Virus record (IMG/VR): IMGVR_UViG_3300022682_000042
Location: 18,542 to 82,541 of that record
Length of the DNA: 64,000 nucleotides
Source: a virus
Direction: 5' to 3' (one strand)
Part shown: positions 41,591 through 48,990 of the stretch, piece after piece
How positions within the stretch are numbered: position 1 is the stretch's first letter
Layout of the letters: the number at the start of each line of letters is the position of its first letter
The notes under the pieces: generated by a model
Databases searched by the model: none
What the model saw: the letters and a program-made list of their open reading frames with translations, nothing else
Told to the model about the DNA's origin: nothing
Position numbers and translations under genes: made by a program

Positions 41591-42402
41591 TACAAATGGT
41601 CGGGGACGAAAAACTGGATAAATTTTTGTCAGACCATAATATTATTGTAGATACCCTGGATAACGGGTTGACGTTATCCAGTAATCTTAATGATGACCAG
41701 GTTTTTCTGTCTCTTGAGCAATCCCCGGTAGTAGTCAGAGAACAACCCCGGCCTATTTGTGTGATGGTAGCTGGCGTCCCCCGGTCTGGTACATCCTGTT
41801 TGGCCGGGGTATTACACAGGTTAGGGGTCAGAATGGGGCCGTTTATCAATACAGATTCTGAGGCCAACCGAATGGGATATCATGAACATCTAGGGCTGGT
41901 TACATTTCATAGTAATTGGACCGGCCAAAATGTTCGGGAAGAATGGGACCCGGCCAACATTACAAGGTTGGTAAAAATGGATGAAGAAACCAGAGAAGCC
42001 TATCAGGATGTGATTAAAGAGAGTGAGGAATGGGTTGGGCCTGGGAGCTTATGGGGGTTTAAGGATTTACGGATTTATCATTTTATCAACGAGTTTGTTA
42101 AATTAACCAGGTCTGAACTGATGGTGGTTGATGTTATCAGAAACACGGAAGCTACAATAGCTTCTATTGCTAATTACCCCGGCTTTAAAGGAGACCCCAA
42201 AAAAACATTTGAAGCGTGGCACATGATGAAACAGATTGCGTTAAATGTTTTAACCAACTATGGTGCGCCCCGGTTAGTTATAGCTTATGAGGCCCTGCTA
42301 TCAAACCCGGGCCGGCAAGTTCAATATATTGCTAATTTTTTAGGGGTTAAGATGAATGAGGCGGCCATTGAATTTATTGATCCAACTTTGAATAGGCATT
42401 GA
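41587..42402 (+). CDS. P-loop sulfotransferase 2
   Basis: 271 aa. VMVAGVPRSGTSCLAGVLHR (P-loop, about 59-78), GYHEHLGLVTFHS, LMVVDVIRNTEATIASIAN (about 178-195), and ANFLGVKMNEAAIEF at the end: sulfotransferase-like. Likely the partner of the gene at 34431, giving two sulfation steps. Confidence 0.65.
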   Translation: MIQMVGDEKLDKFLSDHNIIVDTLDNGLTLSSNLNDDQVFLSLEQSPVVVREQPRPICVMVAGVPRSGTSCLAGVLHRLGVRMGPFINTDSEANRMGYHEHLGLVTFHSNWTGQNVREEWDPANITRLVKMDEETREAYQDVIKESEEWVGPGSLWGFKDLRIYHFINEFVKLTRSELMVVDVIRNTEATIASIANYPGFKGDPKKTFEAWHMMKQIALNVLTNYGAPRLVIAYEALLSNPGRQVQYIANFLGVKMNEAAIEFIDPTLNRH

Positions 42403-42403
42403 T

Positions 42404-43417
42404 ATGACTGACCTACTAACTGTTCTCTGCGCCCGGACCTCCTCAGAACGGCTCCCCGGCAAGGTCCTGGCCCCAATCTGTGGCTCTCCTTTGTTGGCCT
42501 GGATAATACGCCGGTTGTCTCACCCTACCACCGGGGTCGGGGGCAAGGTAGTAGTAGGGACAACCACCCTGCCGGAAGATGACGAGATAGAGCAGGTAGC
42601 TCGGCAGGAAGGAGTTGACTGTTACCGGCATCCAGACCCGGATGATGTAACCGGTCGGGTCTATGAATGTGCCAAACGATGGCCTTCCCGGTTTATCCTC
42701 AGAGCCTTATGTGACTGTCCCTGGTTGGCCACCGATTTGGTCCGCCGGTCAGTTCACGTTATGAGGCGGTCTGAGGGTGATCTGTTCCTGTGGTATGGTC
42801 AGAATACAAGTTTAGTCTACGGGGCCAGTGAGTTCCCTTGGTCCCATCGGGTTTGGGCCTATACCCAGGAAAATGGCAAAGGAGACGAACGGGAACACCC
42901 CTCCCTATATGTTCACCGGAACCGGGGCCTGTGGGCAACCTCAACCTGTTACCACGACCCTCCCCCGGCAGTTTATTACCGGCATCCCCACCGGCTACGA
43001 CTTGAGGTAGACTGGCCTGAAGATTTGGCCCTGGTCCGGGCTGTGTCTGAGAAAGGCCCTGGGATGTTGGCCCCCTTAGATGAGGTTGTCAGGTGGCTGG
43101 ATAAACACGATGAGATAGCAGCCCTAAACCGTCACAGGGTCGAACGGACCGGGAACATTGCCAGTTATCCCCCCGACCTTCATCGGGAATGGTATAAATT
43201 GATGAAGGATAGCCCGGTCTGGACGTGGGACAATAAGTTGGTTGAGTCTCCGGTTGGCCGAAAGGGGTCTCCGGTCTGTTGTGATAATTGCGGCTTGTTA
43301 TTGGGGTGGGGACTGGATGGCCGGTTCGTGGAACGTAAGACCGGGGGAATATGGGATGAGGGGCGACTTCCCTGTATTAACTGTGGGGAGGTTCGGGTTT
43401 GGGCGAGGAGTAAGTAA
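42404..43417 (+). CDS. SpsF/NeuA-type cytidylyltransferase with zinc-ribbon tail
   Basis: 337 aa. LLTVLCARTSSERLPGKVLA (residues 4-23) is the CMP-sugar synthetase motif; FILRALCDCPWLATDLV and HRLRLEVDWPEDLALVRAV follow SpsF/KdsB proteins. The last 70 residues add CCDNCGLLLGWG and LPCINCGEV, an unusual zinc ribbon. It would activate the final acid sugar with CMP. Closes the cluster; a terminator follows. Confidence 0.8.
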   Translation: MTDLLTVLCARTSSERLPGKVLAPICGSPLLAWIIRRLSHPTTGVGGKVVVGTTTLPEDDEIEQVARQEGVDCYRHPDPDDVTGRVYECAKRWPSRFILRALCDCPWLATDLVRRSVHVMRRSEGDLFLWYGQNTSLVYGASEFPWSHRVWAYTQENGKGDEREHPSLYVHRNRGLWATSTCYHDPPPAVYYRHPHRLRLEVDWPEDLALVRAVSEKGPGMLAPLDEVVRWLDKHDEIAALNRHRVERTGNIASYPPDLHREWYKLMKDSPVWTWDNKLVESPVGRKGSPVCCDNCGLLLGWGLDGRFVERKTGGIWDEGRLPCINCGEVRVWARSK

Positions 43418-43420
43418 AAG

Positions 43421-43444
43421 AAGCCCTAACCAGGGCTTTTTTTT
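43421..43444 (+). terminator. Terminator of the sugar cluster
   Basis: AAGCCCTAACCAGGGCTT hairpin and eight T. The next promoter starts within its T-run. Confidence 0.85.
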
Positions 43445-43471
43445 GATTTAATTCAAGTATTGTGTTATAAT
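43443..43471 (+). promoter_or_regulatory. Promoter of the portal operon
   Basis: TTGATT (43443-43448), 17-base spacer, TATAAT (43466-43471). The leader opens with the 20-base motif shared with 19871. Confidence 0.8.
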
Positions 43472-43478
43472 ATATTTT

Positions 43479-43498
43479 GAGATTGGTTGATTGTGACA
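43479..43498 (+). repeat. 20-base motif shared with 19871
   Basis: TGAGATTGGTTGATTGTGAC, 19 of 20 bases identical to 19871-19890. It begins at the predicted start of the portal transcript. Confidence 0.5.
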
Positions 43499-43537
43499 TT
43501 GTAAAAAGTGTTGTAATGTGTTAAACTGTAGCAAAGC

Positions 43538-43576
43538 AAGGCCGGGAGATGACCCCAGGGTTATCCCGGCCTTTTT
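43538..43576 (+). terminator. Intrinsic terminator in the portal leader
   Basis: AAGGCCGGGA / TCCCGGCCTT stem with a 16-base loop and five T, 16 bases before the ATG at 43592. Like those at 6978 and 12600, it lies between promoter and gene. Confidence 0.75.
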
Positions 43577-43591
43577 CTTTGTGAGGACAAA

Positions 43592-46078
43592 ATGACAGAA
43601 TATTTGACGGCCAAAGAAGTCAAAGAGCGATACGGTTTTGATAGGTCCAGTCTACTCCGATGGGAGGATGCCGGCCAACTACAGGTTGACCGGACCCCAT
43701 CGGGGGGCCAAAGACGTTACCGGCCGGAGGCCATTGAAAAAGCGATGATTGGGGGTGGTCGGGATATCCCGACTGCCAAACAAGATGACAGGCCAACCAG
43801 ACAACGGCCCAGGGGGGCTATGTTTGCCGAACTGGGAGCACCGGGCCTGACTCGTTTTGGTGGCTCGGTTTTAGAGGAACGTTTATCTGAACTACAGGGT
43901 CATAAGGGGTGGCGGCGATACAGAGAAATGAGGAGCAACGATGCGGTTATTGCCGCCGTCTTCTTCGGCCTGGTCAACGCTCTCAAGCAGCCCTCAGTCA
44001 GGGTCAAACCGGCCTCAGACAAAGACCCTGACAAACGGGTGGCCGAGTTCGTGCAGTCCTGCCTGGATGATATGTCGTTTACCTGGAACGATACGATGGA
44101 CCTGATTCTCAACCCGGTCTTTGAACAAGGTTTTGCAGTGCCGGAAATAGTCTATAAACGCCGGTTGGGGCCGGACGATGAGACCCCATCCCGGTATAAT
44201 GATGGCCTGATAGGGTGGCGCAAGTGGGCGCCGAGGCCAGCCGAAAGTTTGGCCGACGGCAACGAATGGATATTCGATGCCAATGGGGGGGTCCGGGGCA
44301 TTAACCAACAATTCGATTATGACATCACCCCCTCGACCCCGATAGTCCCTAAAGAGGTTCCGGGCCTCAACCCCAATGAGACCCAACCAGCCCTGGCCTC
44401 TATTCCCATTGAAAAGTTACTTCACTTTCGGACTACCCTACATCCGGCCAATACACCGGAGGGGATGTCAATATTACGGCCAATGTGGCAAAGTTACTGG
44501 ATGTCTCAAAATATGATGGAGATTGAAGGTATCGGGGTCGAACGGGACTTGGGTGGTATCCCGGTCATCTATCTGGGGCAGGGGACAACGTTAGGCGATG
44601 ACCCGAATAGCGACTGGTCAATTTCCAAAGACATTGTGACCAATATCCGGGTAGACGAACAACACGGGGTAGTCATCCCCCACCCCAAATTGGGGACAGT
44701 TGGTAATACCGGCCAGGGAGTGTTATTGGAGCTATTGTCAACCGGCGGCCGGCGGCAGTGGGATGTAGGAAATATCATTGATCGGTATGATAAACGGAAA
44801 GCCCTGTCAGCTCTGGCCCAATTCATTATGTTGGGGATGCAACAGGTGGGGAGTTATGCCCTATCCAGCCACCAGGGAGATTTATTTGTACTGGCAGCCC
44901 AGGCCCATTTGCAAGCCGTGGCCGGGGTCATCAATCGGCACGGAGTCAGACGGTTAGTTGAGCTAAACCCCTTCCCCGGTATGACCGGCCTGCCCGAAGT
45001 GGCCTTTTCCCCGGTTGGGGTTCCCAAGTTGGAAGAATTGTCTGAATTCGTGAATAAGCTAGTTGAACGGGAAGTGTTGACCCCGGATCAAGAGTTGGAG
45101 CGACATCTCAGGCAGGTAGCCGGGTTGCCTCAGAAGCCTATCCAGGTTATGGATGATACAATAACCGAAACGGACCGGGTGGAACGGGACGCCGAACGAA
45201 CGGCCCTGTTACTCCGCCGGATAAGTCTGGCCGTGGACCCGTTAGAAGAGTTGGGGGCCATCAATCCGGGAGAGGGAGCAGAACTATTGAGGCCCCTGGT
45301 TGAGGAACTAAAAGATAGCCTGCGGGGTGACCCAACTTTACCCGGTATCGGGGAGGACCAGTACAGTGATATGGTGCAGGCGGCCAAACTCCGGCTCAAG
45401 TACGACCGGGCAGCCGGGGTCAAGTTAGAGAAAGCGGCCCGGCAGTACGTTGATCGGTTAAAAAAAAAGTCGGAGTTGGACCCGGTAGCCAAGCAAGGGG
45501 GGCCGGGGTTGGCTATCGTGGAGGCAGCTGAGAGACGGGCCTTGGAACTGTGGCAGGAACTCGAAGAGAGATTGGCCGGGGATGAAATACCGGCCCTGGC
45601 TGTTCAGGAATGGCGACAGGACCTTGAGGCCGAGTTAGCGGCAGCCATAGAAACGGCCTGGTATGCCGGCCGGCAGTCAATGGGAGAAGACCCGGACGAA
45701 CTGGATGAGGGGGGCTTGGTTGGGGGCCTGGTCCTGGATATGTCAGGATACTTGAGCCGAATGGCCGATGAGATGACCGGGGCTTTTAGCCTGATGCCAA
45801 CCAGGGATGAAATATTGGTGGGCCTGGGGGCTTACTATGGCCGGATGTTGATGTATCCTGGGGAGGCGTGGGCAGCTTACAATGAGGCCAGAGTTTATAA
45901 CCAACCACCGGATAGCCTATGGGAATGGTCAGGGCCGGACGATGACCGAACATGTGTTACTTGTTCCAGAGAGGTTAGGGCCGGACCGAGGCCATTGTCT
46001 GAAATAACGGTTTTGCCGGGTAGAGATACGGAATGTCGGACCAATTGCCGACATTTGATAGTTCCGGTCAGGAGATAA
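43592..46078 (+). CDS. Portal protein fused to MerR-type HTH and Mu-F-like domain
   Basis: 828 aa in three parts. Residues 1-55: MerR/excisionase HTH (YLTAKEVKERYGFDRSSLLR, PSGGQRRYRPEAIEKAM). Residues about 85-500: Mu gp29-like (DUF935) portal, with RSNDAVIAAVFFGLVNAL, FEQGFAVPEIVYKR and LLHFRTTLHPANTPEG. Residues about 600-828: head morphogenesis, ending in DDDRTCVTCSREV and CRTNCRHLIVPVRR. Portal and F-like proteins are usually separate. The HTH suggests contact with packaged DNA or terminase. Confidence 0.8.
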   Translation: MTEYLTAKEVKERYGFDRSSLLRWEDAGQLQVDRTPSGGQRRYRPEAIEKAMIGGGRDIPTAKQDDRPTRQRPRGAMFAELGAPGLTRFGGSVLEERLSELQGHKGWRRYREMRSNDAVIAAVFFGLVNALKQPSVRVKPASDKDPDKRVAEFVQSCLDDMSFTWNDTMDLILNPVFEQGFAVPEIVYKRRLGPDDETPSRYNDGLIGWRKWAPRPAESLADGNEWIFDANGGVRGINQQFDYDITPSTPIVPKEVPGLNPNETQPALASIPIEKLLHFRTTLHPANTPEGMSILRPMWQSYWMSQNMMEIEGIGVERDLGGIPVIYLGQGTTLGDDPNSDWSISKDIVTNIRVDEQHGVVIPHPKLGTVGNTGQGVLLELLSTGGRRQWDVGNIIDRYDKRKALSALAQFIMLGMQQVGSYALSSHQGDLFVLAAQAHLQAVAGVINRHGVRRLVELNPFPGMTGLPEVAFSPVGVPKLEELSEFVNKLVEREVLTPDQELERHLRQVAGLPQKPIQVMDDTITETDRVERDAERTALLLRRISLAVDPLEELGAINPGEGAELLRPLVEELKDSLRGDPTLPGIGEDQYSDMVQAAKLRLKYDRAAGVKLEKAARQYVDRLKKKSELDPVAKQGGPGLAIVEAAERRALELWQELEERLAGDEIPALAVQEWRQDLEAELAAAIETAWYAGRQSMGEDPDELDEGGLVGGLVLDMSGYLSRMADEMTGAFSLMPTRDEILVGLGAYYGRMLMYPGEAWAAYNEARVYNQPPDSLWEWSGPDDDRTCVTCSREVRAGPRPLSEITVLPGRDTECRTNCRHLIVPVRR

Positions 46079-46434
46079 TGAGTTTATCAGTGATAACGTT
46101 AGCCTGGCTGTTATCGACCAGTGTAACGGTTTTAGGCCCTGGCACGTTGGCCCCGGCTGACCCTGGGATACTGGAAGAGGTAGCCAACCGGCGGGCCATC
46201 TACGGCTGGACCGATACCGGGGATTGGCAAGAGTACGATGTCCTGGTAGCTCCGGCCAACTGTGATTATCTGGGCCGGGCCGGGTGGTTATATCTCAGGG
46301 GAAAACGGTACACGGCCCTGGTCGTGGACTGTGAGGCCCGACATCACCGGGGCCAAATGGAGCACCGGAATATTCTGGCCGATGTAAACCGGCCCGGCCT
46401 GGGCCACAAGAAAGGGTGGTTAGTTTTAAGATGA
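46078..46434 (+). CDS. RlpA/DPBB-like small protein
   Basis: 118 aa, start overlapping the portal stop. Hydrophobic lead (LSVITLAWLLSTSVTVLG), then ILEEVANRRAIYGW, VLVAPANCDYLGRAGWLYL, VVDCEARHHRGQMEHRN. This matches phage double-psi-barrel proteins with a conserved Asp-Cys near the end. It may bind or cut glycan strands, so is a possible lysis or injection factor. Confidence 0.6.
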   Translation: MSLSVITLAWLLSTSVTVLGPGTLAPADPGILEEVANRRAIYGWTDTGDWQEYDVLVAPANCDYLGRAGWLYLRGKRYTALVVDCEARHHRGQMEHRNILADVNRPGLGHKKGWLVLR

Positions 46435-46619
46435 CCGATATTACCTTGACCGATACCGAGGCCCGGTTATCCTTCCTGGCCGACATTCTGGCCGAGCAGG
46501 GGGCCGGGGCTGCGGTTTCGTGGTATAATATTTGTAGGCGACACGATTTGACGCCGTTGGGGGTAGTATTGGATATTCAACAACAAGACAGGCAGGCCGA
46601 TGGACCAGATAAAAAATAG
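46431..46619 (+). CDS. Small hypothetical protein
   Basis: 62 aa from ATG overlapping the previous stop. Helical start (ITLTDTEARLSFLADILAEQ) and VSWYNICRRHDLTPLG. Overlaps the methylase start by 20 bases. Function unknown. Confidence 0.5.
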   Translation: MTDITLTDTEARLSFLADILAEQGAGAAVSWYNICRRHDLTPLGVVLDIQQQDRQADGPDKK

Positions 46620-47793
46620 AGTTATCAAACGAGGTCGGGCAAAGGTTTCTGACTTCAAAGTCAATAGACACAACCCCAAGAAACATCCCCGCCAGCAGCT
46701 TCAACGGCTTGAGTCTGTCCTGGATAAATTTGGGCAGGTGGGGGAGTTGTATGTCTATCGGTCAGATAGAAATAACGGGGAATGGACTTTGTTTGATGGC
46801 CATGCCCGGCAACGACTTGACCCTAAACAAGAGTGGGATATTGCCTATACTGACCTGACTGACAAGGATGTGGACGAGCTTGTTTTGTACTATGACCCCC
46901 TGGCTATGTTGGCTGAAAATCTGGCCGATGAACAAATGAGTTTGATGGCTGACTTGTCCGATGTGGGAGGTATCCTGGGGGATTATCTGGATGAGTTGGC
47001 CGAGATAAGTGGGTTTAGTCGGAATGGGCATAACTCGGATGAGGGTAAGGATACAGAGCCACAAATTGATCGGGCCGAGGAATTAAGGGAAAAATGGCAG
47101 GTGGAGTTAGGACAGCTTTGGGCCTGCGGTGACCACCGAATTATCTGTGGTGATTGTACGGATAGGGCAGTAGTTGAACGGGTGATGGGGGGGGAAATAG
47201 CAAATATTCAGATTCAAGACCCTCCTTATGGTATAGAATTAGATGTGGATTTTACAAAAATGGCAAAGAAAGGTAACAAGTATGTTGCTGTTTTTGGTGA
47301 TGAAAAACCATATTTGTATGGAGAATTTCCAGTAAAGACAAAAGAAGAGTTTTGGTTTGGGGCTGATTACTATTGTCAGACTTTACCAATTGGTGGAAGT
47401 TGGTTTGTTTGGGATAAATTTCCAACAGATGAAGGTGAAGGAGAAAGATTTGGTAATTTGTTTGAAATGGTGTGGAGCAAAGCTAAACATAAAAAAAGGA
47501 TTTTTAGGATAAAGGCTATAAACGTTAGCTGGCAGACTGTAAAAGAAAAACAACCACATCCAACACAAAAACCGGTTAAGTTGATAGAAACTATACTTAG
47601 TGATTATTCAAAAAATGGCGATTTTTGTTTAGATGGATACTGTGGCTCCGGCACAACCTTAATTGCCTGCCAAAATCTATCCCGACAATGCCGGGGTATT
47701 GAAATAGAACCAAAGTATATCGCCGTAACACTTGAAAGATTTTATCAACATACCGGCATTGAACCGGTCTTACTTAGCTCTGGGGGGCCTTGA
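46600..47793 (+). CDS. ParB-domain DNA methyltransferase (N4/N6 type)
   Basis: 397 aa. Residues 5-110: ParB-like nuclease fold (NRHNPKKHPRQQLQRLESV, WTLFDGHARQRLDP). Residues about 160-390: beta-class DNA methyltransferase with IQDPPYGIEL (motif IV), HPTQKPVKLIETIL and CLDGYCGSGTTLIACQ (motif I). It modifies adenine or cytosine in phage DNA, probably against host restriction. The middle of the MTase part is AT-rich, as if replaced. Stop overlaps the next -35 box. Confidence 0.85.
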   Translation: MDQIKNRVIKRGRAKVSDFKVNRHNPKKHPRQQLQRLESVLDKFGQVGELYVYRSDRNNGEWTLFDGHARQRLDPKQEWDIAYTDLTDKDVDELVLYYDPLAMLAENLADEQMSLMADLSDVGGILGDYLDELAEISGFSRNGHNSDEGKDTEPQIDRAEELREKWQVELGQLWACGDHRIICGDCTDRAVVERVMGGEIANIQIQDPPYGIELDVDFTKMAKKGNKYVAVFGDEKPYLYGEFPVKTKEEFWFGADYYCQTLPIGGSWFVWDKFPTDEGEGERFGNLFEMVWSKAKHKKRIFRIKAINVSWQTVKEKQPHPTQKPVKLIETILSDYSKNGDFCLDGYCGSGTTLIACQNLSRQCRGIEIEPKYIAVTLERFYQHTGIEPVLLSSGGP

Positions 47794-47818
47794 ACAGATG
47801 TTCAACCTATGATATAAT
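47790..47818 (+). promoter_or_regulatory. Promoter of leader RNA 3
   Basis: TTGAAC (47790-47795), 17-base spacer, TATAAT (47813-47818). Confidence 0.8.
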
Positions 47819-47824
47819 AAAGCC

Positions 47825-47943
47825 AAATAAGGGACGCCAAGATGACAGCACTCGCAAAATACTATATAATGTTATCAAACCCCTTCGGGCCGTGTTGTCA
47901 GATTGGCGTCTCCGACACGAACTAGCCTGACGGGGTTTTTTTA
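47825..47943 (+). ncRNA. Structured leader RNA 3 (interleaved helices plus terminator)
   Basis: Starts with AAATAAGGGAC (47825-47835), identical to leader RNA 1. Helix A: 47831-47851 pairs with 47892-47912, 19 pairs broken by two facing GA mismatches. Helix C: 47877-47890 pairs with 47925-47938 (one mismatch), then a T-run to 47942. A' (TTGGCGTCTCC, 47903-47913) is also the exact complement of the ribosome-site region GGAGACGCCAA (47954-47964), so it can pair with either side. A 27-codon frame (ATG 47842, TAG before helix C') is also present. Confidence 0.75.
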
Positions 47944-47965
47944 TCTGACAAAAGGAGACGCCAAA

Positions 47966-48349
47966 ATGAGAAGGTCATTGACTCCGGTCCAAAAAGAGAG
48001 AATTTTGGAAAGGGATGATTATGTTTGTGCTTATTGTTTAGGAAATGCTACTGAGGTTGAACACGTTGTTCCGTTTAGTTATAGTGGATGTGATGATGAA
48101 GATAACTTGGTGGCCTCTTGCAAAGAATGCAATCGGATAGCCAGTAATTTTGTGTTCGATAATTTTGATGAAAAGTGTGAGTTTATCAGAACTAGAAGAG
48201 CGGGCCGGAAGTGGACCAAAAGATTAAGACGGATGGGGCCTCCTATTTGTACCGATTGCAAGAGGACTTTTATTGAATGTAATGATGGGGCTACAATGTT
48301 TTTGTGTCCAGAATGTGCTAATTTGGAATATGCCCCTGAGAGGGCCTAG
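47966..48349 (+). CDS. HNH endonuclease (small)
   Basis: 127 aa. YVCAYCLGNATEVEHVVPFS (C21, C24, H33) and LVASCKECNRIASNFVF (C52, C55) form an HNH fold; a second zinc pair PPICTDCKRTF and FLCPECANLEY closes the protein. Its ribosome site lies in a segment that can pair with leader RNA 3. Probably a homing or packaging nuclease. Confidence 0.8.
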   Translation: MRRSLTPVQKERILERDDYVCAYCLGNATEVEHVVPFSYSGCDDEDNLVASCKECNRIASNFVFDNFDEKCEFIRTRRAGRKWTKRLRRMGPPICTDCKRTFIECNDGATMFLCPECANLEYAPERA

Positions 48350-48428
48350 AGTGGCCTCTAAACGATTTTGTGTTTAGGTGTTTCCTCCACTACAGGGGTA
48401 AATAAAAACTGAAATTTGGTGTATTTTT

Positions 48429-48887
48429 GTGGCTTACAGTCGTATTACAGGTTTCAGTTTAGGAATGAGTTGTATCTTGAACCAAAAAAGGCCAGAAAAA
48501 CGGCTTAGAAACGGAATTTCAGAATTTGGCCCGGTCGAGACATCCCCACTAACCCGCCGTCAATTCCTGACCTTAACCCCCCTTGTCCCCCCTGCCCTTC
48601 TCTCCCAACTACAGGCCGATAACCCGGTTATCGTTACCGGATTTGTTTCAACCTTGACCGGCCCGGATGGATTCCCTACAGCTTACCAGTGGATAGAAAG
48701 TGACAGCCTGGCCGATGTAACCGAATTGGGGCAGCCCGGTTATGTGGCCATTTACCCGGAGGGGGTAAGCCGGGAATGGCTAGATCAATTTCGGGCCAGT
48801 TTACAAGATTTATTCCCGGAGGCGGAGAGGTATTATCTTCCGTTGATATTCAAGTCAACTACCACCGGTAGAACCGGTGGCTTGTAA
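48429..48887 (+). CDS. Hypothetical protein next to the tnpB element
   Basis: Up to 152 aa from GTG; the true start may be later, near LTRRQFLTLTPLVPPA. Middle part VIVTGFVSTLTGPDGFPTAY and YVAIYPEGVSREWLDQFRA. Its last residues (TTTGRTGGL) are encoded by the hairpin at the end of the insertion element, so the original C-terminus may have been cut off. Not recognised. Confidence 0.45.
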   Translation: MAYSRITGFSLGMSCILNQKRPEKRLRNGISEFGPVETSPLTRRQFLTLTPLVPPALLSQLQADNPVIVTGFVSTLTGPDGFPTAYQWIESDSLADVTELGQPGYVAIYPEGVSREWLDQFRASLQDLFPEAERYYLPLIFKSTTTGRTGGL

Positions 48888-48990
48888 GTCAGGCCGCTAG
48901 AAGCGGCTCGCCTACGTTCGCCCGGTTGATAGCGGGCCTACTCGCAATTACGCGAGCAGCGTTTACGTCAGCATTTGCAGAATGTCCACA
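48862..48990 (-). ncRNA. Possible omega (guide) RNA of TnpB
   Basis: Overlaps the 3' end of tnpB and carries two hairpins: GCCGCT / AGCGGC at 48893-48907 and CCACCGGT / ACCGGTGG at 48862-48880. In related elements the guide follows the second hairpin directly; here it would be the sequence leftward of about 48861. Boundaries are a guess. Confidence 0.4.
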
